Below, in pieces: positions 1 to 13,262 of a stretch of DNA of 64,000 bases. Source of the stretch: Obelidium mucronatum (Eukaryota; Chytridiomycota; Chytridiomycetes; Chytridiales; Chytriomycetaceae). Below the pieces are notes generated by a model that was not told where the DNA came from, did no database searches, and saw nothing but the letters and a program-made list of their open reading frames with translations. The stretch covers positions 434,001 through 498,000 of the forward strand of contig JAIVFH010000005.1 in the NCBI GenBank assembly GCA_025765595.1. The letters are read 5' to 3'. The translations under genes were made by a program, and so were the position numbers. Numbering within the stretch: the first letter of the stretch is position 1; every line of letters starts with the position of its first letter.

Positions 1-503
1 TGAGCTGGTCGAGATTGCCGAGTGGCGCTGGTATATGCGATTCTGAACCCAATCCTCTTGCATAAGCCCAGTCGATCTCTTTTCGGTAGCTTGTCAGGCG
101 TGCGTAAGATTGCTGGTATACTTGTGGCCACTTGAACCACAGGCGGTCATATTCGTTGGGGTAGTATGTTTGAGCTGTTCGATGGTATAATGTTTGGTGG
201 TCATTTTCTATAAAGCGGGAGAGATTGAGGATGGCGAAGTAGGGTGTTTGGAGATATTCATTGAATATGCGGCAGACGCGTCGATATTTGAGGACATGGC
301 CCGGATGAATATAGTGTAAAATCAGGTAGAATATGTCATGGTTCAAGTCATTGAATTCCTTTGTCGGAAGTTTAGCATCGCATGGTTGTAGGAGCCTACA
401 AAATATAAAGTCACGATCACACAAGAAATAAATTCTTAATAAATTCTTACGAATTCAGCGTACTTGATTGAAGACGAGCCGGTACGCTCTTCACTGCTCC
501 CAT
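1..503 (-). CDS. F-box-like protein, C-terminus off the left edge
   Basis: Reads on the minus strand from ATG at 503. Exon 1 (451-503) ends at a GTAAGA donor; a 55-bp intron (396-450) ends in TTGTAG; exon 2 (395 down to 1) stays open to the window edge. The first exon gives about 18 residues (MGAVKSVPARLQSS...). The second contains LNHDIFYLILHYIHPGH followed by VLKYRRVCRIFNEYL and a Leu-Asn-Leu step. That pattern resembles an F-box (L-P-x-E-I-L-x-x-I ... R-x-V-C-R-x-F), suggesting an adaptor for SCF ubiquitin ligases. The substrate-binding part lies outside the window. The splice phase (2) joins exactly. F-box identity is inferred from the pattern only. Confidence 0.5.
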
Positions 504-591
504 CAGAATTCAGGTTGTTTGATCGGAGTTTGAAAACAAAAGAAGCTTTATAATATTTTTATTAATAAGATTTAATAAGTAACAAAAACGA
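504..591. promoter_or_regulatory. Short divergent promoter region
   Basis: Eighty-eight bases separate the start codons of the minus-strand F-box-like gene and the plus-strand kinesin gene. The stretch is AT-rich, with TTTATAATATTTTTATT around 548-564 that could act as a TATA element for the kinesin gene. Both genes must draw their promoters from this space or from each other's first exon. No specific factor site is recognised. Confidence 0.3.
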
Positions 592-3500
592 ATGAACAAA
601 GAACTCGAGCAGCAGCCAGTCACTGTCGCCATTCGCGTGAGTGTATTCTGCGCTAAATTTGATGCCTCTAATACGATCGCAACAGGTGCGACCCCCGAAT
701 GCTGTCTCCGCGAAGAACAAAGAATCACACCAAAGCACACTTCACAAAGTGTGCCTGGGAACTATTTCAAAGGCTAATGCGATCGTCTTGTCTAAAGAAG
801 AGCCTCTTTCCATGAGTAACGCCCCTCTACCATCGAGTAATTCCACAGCTACAGCCAGAAAGACATTTACATTTGACAAAATACACGCCTCGGAATCTTC
901 CCAGGAGGAGCTCTACAACTCTTCATGCGCCAATCTCGTGAATCAATTTGTAGATGGCTTTAATGTGACCATTTTCGCATAGTATGTCAATTATAAAATA
1001 ATTATAATCGAAGTTAAATTGGTAACTTCGACAGCGGACAGACCTCTTCCGGAAAAACTTACACAATGGGAAGTAATAATGACTTGAACACACCCGACCA
1101 CGAGATGGGTGTTATTCCTCGAGTCGTTGAGCAGATCATGAATTTGATATCTGTGAGTTGCGTGCGTTTTTGGCAGTTTTCTCACAGTGGAACAGATGAA
1201 AGAAAGAGTCGATCCAAATATTACATTTTCAATACGGTGCACTTTTCTGGAGATATATCAAGAACAGGTATAGTACATTTGCTGGAAAAAAACAAGAAAC
1301 TCATTTTTTCAACACTTTAGGTTCGGGACCTTTTAATGCCCCACAATGATTCCAAAGAAATTGCAATACGAGAAGATCGAAATGGGTCAATTACTGTATC
1401 TGGAGTCCATGAAGAGCCTGTCACTACCGCCAAAGACCTATTCAAATGCTTGGAGATTGGCGGAATCGAAAGAACAACAGGAGACACAAAGATGCACATG
1501 TCCTCATCCAGATCCCATGCCATTTTTACACTCATCTTAGAACAACGACTGGATACATCAAAAATTCTGGGAATGAAAACTGACGAAGAGGACTTGGGGT
1601 TTGCGACCCCAGCTTCTTCAGTTTGTGGATCACGGTTATTAAGGTCCTCGAAGTTACATTTGGTGGATTTGGCGGGATCTGAACGTGTCAAGCGGACAGG
1701 GGCAGAAGGTGTTCGGCTAAAGGAATCTGTCAAAATCAACTCGGGGTTATTGGCTCTTGGAAATGTCATCAGTGTCTTGGGAGAAATGCATGATGCGACT
1801 CCAGCAAGCCCAGCAACGACTATCCATGTTCCATACAGAGACTCCAAACTGACAAGGTGGGTTGTACTTTGATTGTGTTGAAAACTCACGATATCCGCAT
1901 TCAACAAAGACTTCTTCAAAATTCTTTGGGAGGAAATGCCAAAACTCTGATGTTGGCTTGTGTCAGCCCTTGCGAAGAGGATTATGAGGAGACCCTCAAC
2001 ACACTCAAATACGCTGATCGAGCAAGAAAAATTCAAAATAAGCCCATTATCAATACTATTGATCATCAGGTACAGTCAAACCGAGAGGCGTTTGACCCCA
2101 ACTGCTTACTTAATCAAAAAAAATCCCATGAAATTGGTCCAAAAGGCTGTTAAACTCGCCAGTATGCAGGAAAAAATTGACTTTTTAGAAGCTCAAATCA
2201 AGAAACAAGACTCGAATATTCGGCAACATGAAAATCACATACAGTCAGACCACAAATCCGAATCAAGTCAAGGCCAAAGTGGTTTAAACGACACATCATT
2301 CGTTGATATGGAAAACGATAAGCTTATCATGTATTTTGTGGAAGAGCTCAAAAATAGAACGATTCGGGGAACAAGTAAGTCACCATTCTTGTTTGGAGTA
2401 TCATTTCAATTAATCGAATATTTGGCTTCAAGACGCAATGAAGGCTCTTCAAGACTCCAATAATGAAAATTTACGACTTGTCGAGCGTATTTCGGATCTA
2501 GAAGAAAGATATAACGTTATAGTCTTCGTTTGTATTTGCCATCGTTTTAAAACATAAAAAACACAGTCTACAAGGCTATCACTGGAAGCAACAAATTTTC
2601 ACTTGGAAAAAAATGAATTGAAAATTCAGGATCTTCAGTCATGCAACAGCAATTTGTTGAAAGATTTGTCCGTGGCGTTGGACGTTTTGGAGGTTCAACG
2701 GGTGGCACTGAAGGAAGTCGAATCTACGATCGGAGTAGCAAAGTGGAATGATTTTTGCTCATTGTGTGCAACGCATAGGCCGAAAATTCTTAAAATGTAA
2801 GGGGCTGTGTGGAGCGACCCAGATATACATTAATACGTTTGATGCTCTTATTAGAAACGCGGAAGATGACAAACCCTGTGTCTTTCCCGTAATTTCTTCC
2901 CAGAATGTAAGAGTTTCCTGATGTCCTTGATATTGTTGTACTGAGTGTTCTTGTAGCTGGTCCCAAAAAAGCCCAAATCCCGAGTAAATTCAGGATTAGG
3001 AGCCCGGTATCTTCGAAGAAGTTCCAAAATGTAAGAATTGGGTCTACTCACGGATATGTTCCTTATTTTTGTATTATTGGCCGCAGTATTCCAGTTGACG
3101 ACCAACTTGAATGTGATGCAGCAGCAAGCCCACTCAAACAACTTGAGGAGCAACTTCTCAAATCCCATCAAATACAAGTTGATTTGAAGTCGCAGCTGGA
3201 CGAAATCCGTCAAGAACGTGAGATTGAGCAGGCAATCCTTCAAGACAAGGACAATCTTATTGATTCGTTGCGCATGATCAACATTGACCTACAAGAGCGG
3301 GAGAATGCAAATCAAAGCACTAAAACATATGAAATGACGGCTATCGAAACTCAGACGGAACAGATTCCTCCGATCGCCTTGGCGGCTGAAGTTGTAGATG
3401 GATCACCAAGAAGAGAGTTGTCCCAGCTGACTATGCAAGAGCTCATTGACAAAATAACCGTGGAAAACAAGCAAATTGAACCTGCTGTCAATTTAAAGAG

Positions 3501-5704
3501 CGGAATCAAAAGAGATGCGTTTGAGATTCACCCTATGAAAAATATGGCCGCCCTTCTACAACTTTCTCGATTACACGAAGCAGATGATCAGATTTTGAAT
3601 TGCTCGGAAGTATTTCCTGTTCGCCGCGTCTCTTCGGTGTTAAGTATTGACGATGTGGAGCAGAATATTGGACCAACGGAAAATAGCAACTTGGAAAAAG
3701 ATCAAATCATAACCGAGCTTCAGAATGTTTATAAAGCAAAGGCTGAGTTGCAGCGTGAACTGGCGATGAAGAGCAAAGAGTTTGTAGCACCCATAATCAC
3801 AAATACAACAAATAACTAACATCCTTCATCCATCAGCATCGAGAAACTAAAACACCAGCAAAATGAAAAAATTCTCAAGATGGACAAGGAGTTGGAGTCT
3901 GTAAATAGGGAATATGCTAAAACTATCGCCGACTTGGAGGAAGCAATGGCATCCAAAGAGAAAGCGAAAGATGAGTATGAGAAAAAGGTGAAGAGTTTAG
4001 AAGGCCAGGTATGAATTTAAACCCGCTATTTGTTTTATTACATCATTGATTTGTTCAAAGATGGGAAAGGCAAAGTCCCGAATTAGGGAACAAGAAAAAC
4101 TGCTAAAAGAAAAGGAAGGATTGGAACGCCGAACGGCCGAAGCTGGGCAAGAAGTGGAAAAGCTTCAGGGCGCTATTGCAGTCTACAAAAAGAAAGCAAA
4201 AGAAGGTATTTGTGACGAAACTTCATTAACTCGCAGAGACTGATTCACCTGCATTTTAAAGATGCCGAAAAACTATATGAGATAGAAACGCGGAGAATAA
4301 AGGAGCTTGCAGCGCTGAATCGAGCACGAGAGGAAGATGCAAAGAAAATACGGCACTTGGAGGCAGCTTCTGAAGTGATCCGCAAAAAATTAGATAAGAA
4401 AGATGAAGAGCTGGCATCCTTGGGGAAAAAGATGAAGGATGGATTGGCTATCGCTCGAGTTTCGAAGCCGTCTAAGGGAAAATCTGCTGCGAAAGTAGAA
4501 TCAAGGCATGCGAACATGATAACACTCTGCAATCTTGATTAACCTTTATTCCTGTTTTTTATAGCAATGAAAGGGATCCGCCGATAGAAGCCCCTGCAAG
4601 CGAAATTCTGAGTGTTGTTGCGTTGGATACAACCGCTGTTCTACAGTCATTGGAAACTGAGGTAAACCCATATTTGATAACCACGGACTCATATTTGCTT
4701 GTAGAATGAACGTCTCCGTAGTTATCACTCGACATGCGTTCAAATTAGAGACCTTAAGGGCCAAATCGATAGCCTTGCCGCACGGATTCACGAAACCGAT
4801 GCATTCGATCAAGAAGAGCTCACCAAGTTAAAGGGAGAAAGAAAAACTCTTGGAAAGAATCTACTTGAGCTTCGTGAAAAGCGAAAATTGCTGGAAAGTA
4901 AGTGTCTGGGTGTGGTTGAACAGATAATTGATCTCTTCTCAAAAGACACCTTGGATGGCGCAAGTCAAATCCTAACTGAAGTTGCATATTCGACACGACC
5001 GGTCACTGCAGAAAGCGATGGTATCAACTACATCGAGCTCATGAGAGAATTTGAGGACAATGCTGAAGCCATAGAGCTTTTAAACCATTTGGTAAGCTCA
5101 TTAGATTCTTCAAGTCGCTATAATTATTTTGCACTGTAGAAAAGGGCAAATTTGCATGATTCGCGATCAATGGTGGTTGGTTGTTTGAGGGAACTGGCGG
5201 ATTTGCGAGAGCTAGAAAACAATTTCGAAGAAGAGTCGCAGCGTTCACAGGAAGAAATTGATGGCCTTCATAAGGAAATCGAAAAACTTCGAGCCTCGTT
5301 TGAGGAAAAGTTGTGGAGTCTCAAACATGTTGGTGGTTTTAAGCGTTCAAAGTCTTCAGATTAACTCACTTAAAAGGAAACCACAAAAACGGACAATCAC
5401 GATTTTAAAGTGGATGTAGAAATATCCAGTAACCATGAAGTGACAGACATGTCAGTCCAAACAGAGGCTTTGGACAGCACATACAACGATACAGAGTTCT
5501 ACAAGCAAACATCAAAAGATTTGAAGAATAAGTTGCGTGAGCTGGTCGCTCTGAATCACAGTCTGGCGCAGCAGCTAGAGCAGCGACCACATGCCCAACA
5601 CAGGTGTGTCATTCCTTTCTCGTATTCAAACAAAGCTAATAACTTCTCTGCACCATCCCAGCTTAAAAACATTGCCGAACGAGATTGCACCGGCGGCACT
5701 TTAA
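592..5704 (+). CDS. Kinesin motor protein, kinesin-4 (KIF4-like) type, with long coiled coil
   Basis: ATP-driven microtubule motor. The N-terminal motor domain is spread over several exons. Exon 1 (592-636) encodes ...VTVAIR and joins VRPP. The P-loop [12 protein letters not shown] lies at about 1031-1066, switch I-like SSSRSHAIF at about 1500-1530, and switch [10 protein letters not shown] at about 1660-1685. [11 protein letters not shown] is split by an intron (1857-1909) before [36 protein letters not shown] closes the motor and is typical of kinesin-4. From about 2140 to 5704 the exons are rich in Glu/Lys/Gln heptads, a long coiled-coil stalk. A dozen or so short introns are implied; the exons around 2800-3180 were not resolved. 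The last exon joins at 5590-5660 and ends at TAA 5702-5704. Kinesin-4s act on spindle midzones or in cilia; which applies here is not decided. Confidence is high for a kinesin, moderate for the subfamily. Confidence 0.88.
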
Positions 5705-5782
5705 TTTACTTTATTGAACAAAAAGGAAGAAGCAAAACATTTTTTTTCATTTCTTTTTTTTTTTTTTGAGAATTGGACAACA

Positions 5783-7068
5783 ATGCCAAAACGAAACGTA
5801 GTTGAAAGCGGCGAGGCGAACGCAACGAAAAAACCCAAAGTACAAACACAAACTTTGGCGAAACAAGCTAGCGGTGATCTTGCGGCAAAGAAAGCAGGAA
5901 AGCAAACCCTAAGCAATGACAAGAAGGAAAAGTTGCTATTGGTAACATATCAAATATGTACTTTCCGAACAGCTGATTCTCGCATTCCCAGGCTCTGTCA
6001 CGCAGCAAGCTTCCATTGAACACCGCAAAGCCAAAGGTGGATGATCAGAAAGCAAAGAGCGAACCCCAACTAGCATCGAAAAGACCAATCGCGTCGCTCG
6101 CGAAACCAATGTCAAAACCTAAAATCACTCAATCTGTGAGAGGGAAACTTTCTGGAACAGCGAACCTTACGGACCTTCAAGCCAAAATGAAAAAGACACT
6201 GTCGGGGGGGAGATTTCGGATGATCAACGAACAACTCTATACAACGACTAGTGATGTTGCCGTTGATTTATTTAAAGAAGAACCAGAAACCTTTGACATT
6301 GTTTGTACTTCTAGACTTTTCTTGAATATACATCGGCTTACAGAATTTGATTCCAGTATCACGAAGGATTCCGCGCTCAAGTGGAGTTGTGGCCCTCCAA
6401 TCCCGTTGACTATTATTGTGAATCATTATCGGCGTTCAAACGTCCGAAATCGTCTAAAGAACCTCTGAAAATTGCCGATATGGGGTGCGGAGAAGCTGCG
6501 ATTGCGAAAACTCTCATGGCTCTCAACACAACAGAAGAGCACCGATTCCAGGTCCATTCCTTTGACTTGGCCAGCCCAAATGAATACGTGATTGCTTGTG
6601 ATATTAGAAAAGTTCCTCTGGAAGATGCAACGATGGATGTAGTCGTCTTCAGTTTGAGCCTGATGGGCACCAATTTCATCGAATTTTTGGAGGAGGCTTG
6701 GCGAATCTTGAAGGACGGGTAATTCTATGAGAGATATGTTGATGAAAAGGTGAGGACTTATCAGGTTTGCAGAGGACAGCTTCGAATCGCAGAAGTTGTC
6801 AGTCGATTCCCTGACGTCAACAAGTTTGTGGATGCCTTGACAGGAATTGGATTCAAACTAACCAAAAAGGTATACTTTGTAGAACTAAACATCCGTTCTT
6901 TAACTGTCCCGGTAACCTTTGTTTTAGGATGCCAGCAACAAGATGTTCATATTGTTTGACTTGGTAAAAGTAGATAAGCCTGTGCCAATATCCAAAAAGA
7001 GAAAGGGCGCGGACAAGGACGAATATGGAGATCCACTCCTTACACCATGTCTTTATCGAAAGCGATGA
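5783..7068 (+). CDS. RRP8: Ribosomal RNA-processing protein 8, rRNA adenine-N1 methyltransferase
   Basis: Nucleolar SAM-dependent enzyme that makes m1A in large-subunit rRNA. The N-terminus from ATG 5783 is a basic, Lys-rich disordered tail. The catalytic half begins with a segment resembling the family's F-D-x-Y-H-x-G-F-R, rebuilt across an intron (TFDI joined to YHEGFRAQVELWP). It continues through NPVDYY, the SAM-binding motif IADMGCGEA (about 6474-6500), IACDIRKVPLEDATMDVVVF, SLSLMGTNF and AWRILKDGGQLRIAEV, the last joined over an intron at about 6720-6770. The C-terminus FDLVK...PCLYRKR ends at TGA 7066-7068. Four introns are implied. It starts only 78 bp after the kinesin stop. Motif order and content match Rrp8/NML well. 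Confidence 0.9.
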
Positions 7069-7224
7069 CACATAAAGTTTTGTTGGAGAAACAGGCTCCA
7101 TTACGTTTTAATTCTTCGATGCGGTTGTGAGGAATGGGTACAGAGTTGAAGATTGGCGCCTGATAAGCGATTTAAATTTGAAAACGTATTATAAGTTATT
7201 TATTGGTTATTTATTTTATAATAA

Positions 7225-7828
7225 ATGCCCCGTGAACAAGAAGATGAACAACCGTTAGACATCTTTTCGACGCTGCCACCACCGCCCAGTCTGCCAGATA
7301 CCCCTCTGAAAACCGTTGCTACTCTTGTTCTGATGCCATTCTTTCAGGTAAAATGCCGGTGGCGGCCTGAAGCTCCTGTCGACTTCCCCATATTTCTTCA
7401 CGTTTCTTTCAATTGACGCTTGCAATTTCTTTATTGTCTTTCAGGGAATGTTCTATGGTTTGGGGGAGGGAGTTGCGAGACTCCTCGTTTTCAGATGGTG
7501 GGGCATCGAAAACTTCACAACAATCCCCACTGCTGGTGTAACGGCATCAACTGAAAGAAAGATTTCGGAAGCGAATGTCGATAGACGCAAGAATGGCCTC
7601 TTTGGGGGTTGGTTTGGTGGTAGTGGAACTGCATTAAAAGTCTCTGGAGTGCATACGGTGTTTCCAAGAAGGACGCAAGAAGAAAACGAATCTGAAGGGG
7701 ACCATTCAATGACAACAACAATTTATGCCAATAGTTGTAAAACTAGCTTTGCGATGGATGCTGTGGTTGTTGCCCTTGAAAGTAAAACTGGAAATGAGTC
7801 GCGCGAGTACTGTCTCAAAAGAGTTTAG
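7225..7828 (+). CDS. Small predicted membrane protein, unknown function
   Basis: Two exons, 7225-7347 and 7445-7828, split by a 97-bp intron with GTAAAA and TTTCAG borders, giving 168 residues. Residues 1-28 are acidic and Pro-rich. About 29-58 form one hydrophobic stretch (LVLMPFFQ joined to GMFYGLGEGVARLLVF) with spaced glycines like a glycine-zipper transmembrane helix. The rest is polar with GGWFGGSGTA and no recognisable domain. The short Gly-rich helix recalls mitochondrial outer-membrane import proteins, but that is only an analogy. I do not recognise the family. Confidence 0.6.
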
Positions 7829-7976
7829 TAAGGTGTACGGGAAATATACATATATCTGGTTGCGTATTTCTGTTATTCTATAAAGGAACTATTTGTATTC
7901 AGGATAGAATCAAAAGCATAAGGAACCATAGCATTTTTATTTCAAACAACTCTAATATTAAAAACATGGATAGCAT

Positions 7977-9350
7977 CTAGTGGGCCTTGATAGAAGATCC
8001 GTGCTCTGGGTTCTCGTCAGTGGTGTCCTTGACGAAAGTCTTGGTGAAGAGAGCAAAGAAGATCAAAGACACGGCACATGGAATAACCATGACCCAGAAT
8101 TGAGCAGTAGAGGTCAAAGCCTTCTCGCCAGTGAAGACGAAACCGTTCAAGGCCCAGGAGAGACCACCAGCAGCGGATTGGGTACCCTTGTAGAAACCGG
8201 CGTAACGGGAGAGAGTTTCAGAGTCGTTGGAGATGGCACCAATGAGGTAGTTGGTGAAAACCTGGAAGAACGCGTCGTAGAGTCCGTAGCACACGTACAA
8301 GATGAATGGTCCGATGAAACGGCCAAAGTCAGTTCCGGCATCAATCTTGACAAAGTCCTTGGCAGAGGCAGTGTATTCGAAAGCGGCACCTCCTCCGAAG
8401 AAGGCAAGGGTGGTTCCAGCCATCAAGTAGACTCCAGTCCAGGCACGGGCAGTACGGGTGTACTTGGTGTTGTCCAAGAACATGTTTCCGAGAACCCAGG
8501 CACCTCCGGCCTGTCCGAGCCAGTAGAAGATGGCCTTAAGACCGTTGGTACGTCCAGAGAAGTATCCACCGAATGGTCCGAATTGGTAGGTGTAGAACCA
8601 GTTGGAGGACATGCATGGGATCAAGATGGTCAACATGGCTGGGTTGGCAAAGAGCTTGAGGATTTCAACGAATTCACGGAGAACGTTGGTTGGTGGGGTC
8701 TCGACTTGGGTTTGGTCTTCACGGATGATGGTACCTGGTGGCTGGATGAGGAAAGCGACAACGGATCCACAGGCCATGAGAACGATGAAGATCAAGTACA
8801 TGGCGTCGTTCATGGCGTACCCTTCTGGACCAGCTCCCCAGGAGAGGATTGTTCCGATGGTGTTACCGAGCACGGCTCCCAAGTTGAAGATAACCCAGAA
8901 AGTGGCGAAGAAAGTTCCCTTCTGGGATTCGGTTGGGTAGGTCAAGCAAATTTGACCTTGAGCAGCCCAAAGCATACCGGCACAAAGACCGATGTAGGCA
9001 CCAGAGAAGATGGAAAAGGTGTTGGCAGCGTCAGTGATTGGGTCGGTTCCCTTTGGTCCTTGGACCTTGAAGATGTTGTATTGGGCGGCAGCGTAGATAG
9101 CGTAACCAGTACCTCCGATGGCGGCGAGGATACGTGGACCCAAGATGTTGTTAAGACCACCAGCAAGGAGACCCATGATGGCGAAACAGAAGTAGAGGGA
9201 AGCGTTCTGCTTGTCCTTGACTTCTTGGGCAGCTGGGCCGGCAGTTGGGAGGGAGTTCAAGGCGTTGAACATTCCTGGGCACAAGAAGCACACGAAGGAG
9301 ATGACGTAGACCTGGGTACGAGCCTGGTTGAGAGTGTCGAAGAAGCCCAT
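7977..9350 (-). CDS. UNC93-like major facilitator superfamily protein
   Basis: Single-exon gene, 457 residues, ATG at 9348-9350, TAG at 7977-7979. About eleven to twelve hydrophobic helices are visible, starting with VYVISFVCFLCPGMFNAL, the opening typical of fungal UNC93/DUF895 proteins. The N-terminal NxLPTAG and the helix pair with LAGGLNNILGPR also fit. The substrate is unknown; the family sits in the plasma membrane or endomembranes. Codons are strongly biased to C- or G-ending forms (GGT/GGA, ACC, GTC, AAG), unlike its neighbours, suggesting very high expression. The bias leaves the antisense frame open across the whole gene. CTATTTATGG at about 9389-9398 reads as a TATA-like element on the minus strand. 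Confidence 0.85.
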   Translation of the reverse strand: MGFFDTLNQARTQVYVISFVCFLCPGMFNALNSLPTAGPAAQEVKDKQNASLYFCFAIMGLLAGGLNNILGPRILAAIGGTGYAIYAAAQYNIFKVQGPKGTDPITDAANTFSIFSGAYIGLCAGMLWAAQGQICLTYPTESQKGTFFATFWVIFNLGAVLGNTIGTILSWGAGPEGYAMNDAMYLIFIVLMACGSVVAFLIQPPGTIIREDQTQVETPPTNVLREFVEILKLFANPAMLTILIPCMSSNWFYTYQFGPFGGYFSGRTNGLKAIFYWLGQAGGAWVLGNMFLDNTKYTRTARAWTGVYLMAGTTLAFFGGGAAFEYTASAKDFVKIDAGTDFGRFIGPFILYVCYGLYDAFFQVFTNYLIGAISNDSETLSRYAGFYKGTQSAAGGLSWALNGFVFTGEKALTSTAQFWVMVIPCAVSLIFFALFTKTFVKDTTDENPEHGSSIKAH

Positions 9351-9783
9351 GTTTGATTGGTTTGATCAGAGAAGAAAGGGAGGTTGCGCTATTTATGGAA
9401 CTTCTGGGAGGCTTGTCAAGCCCGAGAGCGGTTTGATTAAATTGGTGCTTGCCAGATAGCAAACTTTCTCATTTGCAGCCAATAAACTCATTTTGGTTCT
9501 GTTGTAACTTTTTTCATTTGCTGTCGTCAATGGTCTCGTGCTCAATTTATAATTCCATTTGTTTTTAACTTTTGAGCAAGCAACATCGCATTGAACAAAT
9601 TTTAGATCTTAACTGATCTGTGAAGGAAGTTTAAGCAAACTCTCGATAGATGAAGGAGATCGACGAAAGCAATGTAAATGACACTCAATACAGACGAGAG
9701 AAAGATTGATTTCAGCAGATAATATGCTTTATTAATGACAAAATCTATGATACAATAAACTAAAGAATCCCCAGTGCTTCGGC

Positions 9784-10753
<970 letters not shown>

Positions 10754-10973
10754 TCGCTCAACGCTTGGGGGTTAATTACTTAGTTATTAGAAATGTACAA
10801 ATAAATCACGCTATCTCATTCACCTTCATGAATCAAGTCGTCGTGACTGTATCTCTGCTTTAATTTATATCCTGTTACGCCTGGAGATCCGCCTGAAGTC
10901 CACCTCTTTTATCTGCTTTTTAGAAGCGTAGTATTCATACAATTGTTTTGGGGGATCGAAAATCACAATTCGA

Positions 10974-12764
10974 ATGAAGATCTGCTCGCATGGAGTTGCA
11001 TCGATGTTATATGGACTTTTGTACATATTTATATTCGCAGCCGCCGTTTCAGCTATCTGGTTATTGTTGCTTGCTTGGTTTATTGTCTATGAGACTCGAA
11101 GGCGCGATTTGATGATATCCTGGCAAATGCTATACACCCCCTTCAACAAGGTCCTCATCGCCATGATAGCGTCAATATTAGCACTATTAATAGCTGAGTC
11201 AGTTTTGATATATGAGGGCATGATCAAAGACCAAGCAAGTACATACCTTTGCGTCTATCCAGCTCAAGCGGTGTTTGTTTCAATATTTGAAATTGCATAT
11301 GTTCACTACAGCTGGCAAAGAGGGTATTACTTGATAAAATACCATTGAATCTGACGTTGATTTTTCAGGAAATCTGCTGTTGAGAATGTCTTTCCCAACC
11401 ATACTTTGTATTTTAAACGCGCGAGCTATGTCGCCCAGATCATGTCTTTGATATCCCCAATTGCAGAAATTGCTCGCAGCAGCTTGCTTGCTACTCTATC
11501 TACCGAAGCACTTCCATCCATAAATCCAATCGCATTTGTAATTAACTCACTGGGTGGACTTACCGCAATTCTCTTTGATATCACTGTTCTTGTTATTTTC
11601 CGGAAAAATACTATGGCTACAAAAAAAGAAGGGTCGGATGAAATGGATAGCCATTTCACAATTGTATTTTACGCTGGCTGCGTTGCGAACCTTGCAATGT
11701 GGATGAGTTTCGGTATTTTCATTGGGAGCTCCCTCACAGACGATGCCTTCACTTCTAGCGTTCTCCTCGCAATGTTTTTCTTAAGTCTGCTTGTTGTCTT
11801 CGCCGATCTATTTACTTTAAAAGTCCTTCTTTTTTGGGACAAAATTCGAAAGGATGAAATCAAGAAGTCGAAAATTGAAAGCGCCATCGGGAAAGAAGAA
11901 ATGATGAGATTGCGTGCAAGATCTATTGATGCCCATGGTGGAGTGGGCGGCATCTTTGGATCACGTCAAGACTCTGTCGAGTACGGCGCAAGATTCAATA
12001 ATTCACAGACAACGTCAATGTCGTATGATCTTACTCACTCGATTCACCGGCAGAACTCTTTCCAAAAGGGATCTATCGGATCACGATTGCTTCATCTTCA
12101 GAATGGATCAATGGAAAGTGGAATAAATAAGAGGGGTTCACCAGATGGCTGTATGTTGCCCTCTAAGAGAGAATCCCTGGATAACAGTAATGTCAACAAT
12201 GTTCGGGACTCCTTGGATAGTAATCTCAGTCAGCTACTCAAACGAGCTTCCACGGACTACGCTTCATCCCGTAAAACATCCACGTCCTCAATTTTACGCC
12301 AATCGGGTTTGAGTATGGAAATTATAAAGGATGGAAGCATCGAACATTTACCGATGCAGAGGTCGAAATCTGCCCGATTGACTCCGATTCGGAATGGCAG
12401 TGTGGATAGCGATAGCCGAGATAGATGCGTCGCTTCAAGGTCCAAATTGAGTCACACATTTGCCGATGAGTCGAAAATCGATTCACGGTTACGAGTTGGC
12501 GGTGATAAGACTTCATTGGACTCCTTAATCTATCGGGGGCACAATTCGCTGAAGCGATCTACCAATATTAAAGAGCCAGAGTCTCTGGATTTAATGAGCT
12601 CAATTGCAGAAGTTGACACAAATGCTTCAAGCTATGGAAATGCCGTTCCCTCAATTGAACCCAACAGCTTGAACGAGTTAATACAGACCGACCCTGATTT
12701 TATAAACTCGGAGAAGTGGAGCAATGTTGGCGATTATTCGGGCTCTGAGGGTCGTTTGGGATAG
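10974..12764 (+). CDS. Multi-pass (about 7TM) membrane protein with Ser-rich cytoplasmic tail
   Basis: Two exons, 10974-11323 and 11369-12764, with a 45-bp intron (GGGTATTAC donor, TTTTTCAG acceptor). The phase joins SWQRG to KSAVENVFPNHTLYF, giving 581 residues. Roughly seven hydrophobic segments lie in residues 1-290. From about residue 295 the tail is hydrophilic, with repeated S-L-D and R-x-S-x-D motifs (RESLDNS, RDSLDSN, KRASTDYASS) that look like kinase target sites. The topology suggests a receptor-like or signalling protein, but I see no signature tying it to a named GPCR class. AATAAA near 12994 may end the messenger. Confidence 0.7.
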
Positions 12765-13262
12765 TTTGAACATATTGGTCACGATAGACGGCAGGATTCT
12801 TAAACCGATTGAACTAAAGATAATATTTGTACAAAACCTGAATTACGACAATCGGAAAGCCGGCAAATGCAAGAACTTATTTTCAAACTGGAAAGACATA
12901 TCTTCAAAAAAGATTGACATAATTATACACGTGGCTATTCCACACATCACTTATTGAATTAATACGATTAGTGTAATGTACGGAGCCTGAGAATAATAAA
13001 GATTCCTTAACACAATGTCTCCTTCGAAAACCAAAAACCTATCTTAATAATAAATATTTATATTTCCTCAACCAGGAGGAAGACTCCTTGGCGCAATTGG
13101 TGACGCGTTCGTCTCCAAAGCGATTTTAAATATCTCTGTACAAGACTTGGTTAGCCCATCCAATATTCTTAAACAAGCCATCGTCAATGAAAGTTGTCGT
13201 CCTTCAAACACAAGAATTGCGACGAAACATGAAATATATCTTTGGGTTTTGTCAAAACAAAG
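12765..13262. other. Intergenic stretch
   Basis: AT-rich sequence holding the 3' end of the membrane-protein gene (AATAAA near 12994) and the 5' region of the VOC-fold gene. No convincing extra gene or RNA is seen. Short open frames here lack coding character, though an additional 5' exon of the downstream gene between about 13068 and 13262 cannot be excluded. Confidence 0.4.

Noticed and set aside
7980..9356. 458-codon plus-strand open frame
   Set aside because: Exact antisense of the UNC93-like gene; its Gly/Ser/Glu-rich product is a by-product of strong C/G-ending codon bias and has no domain.
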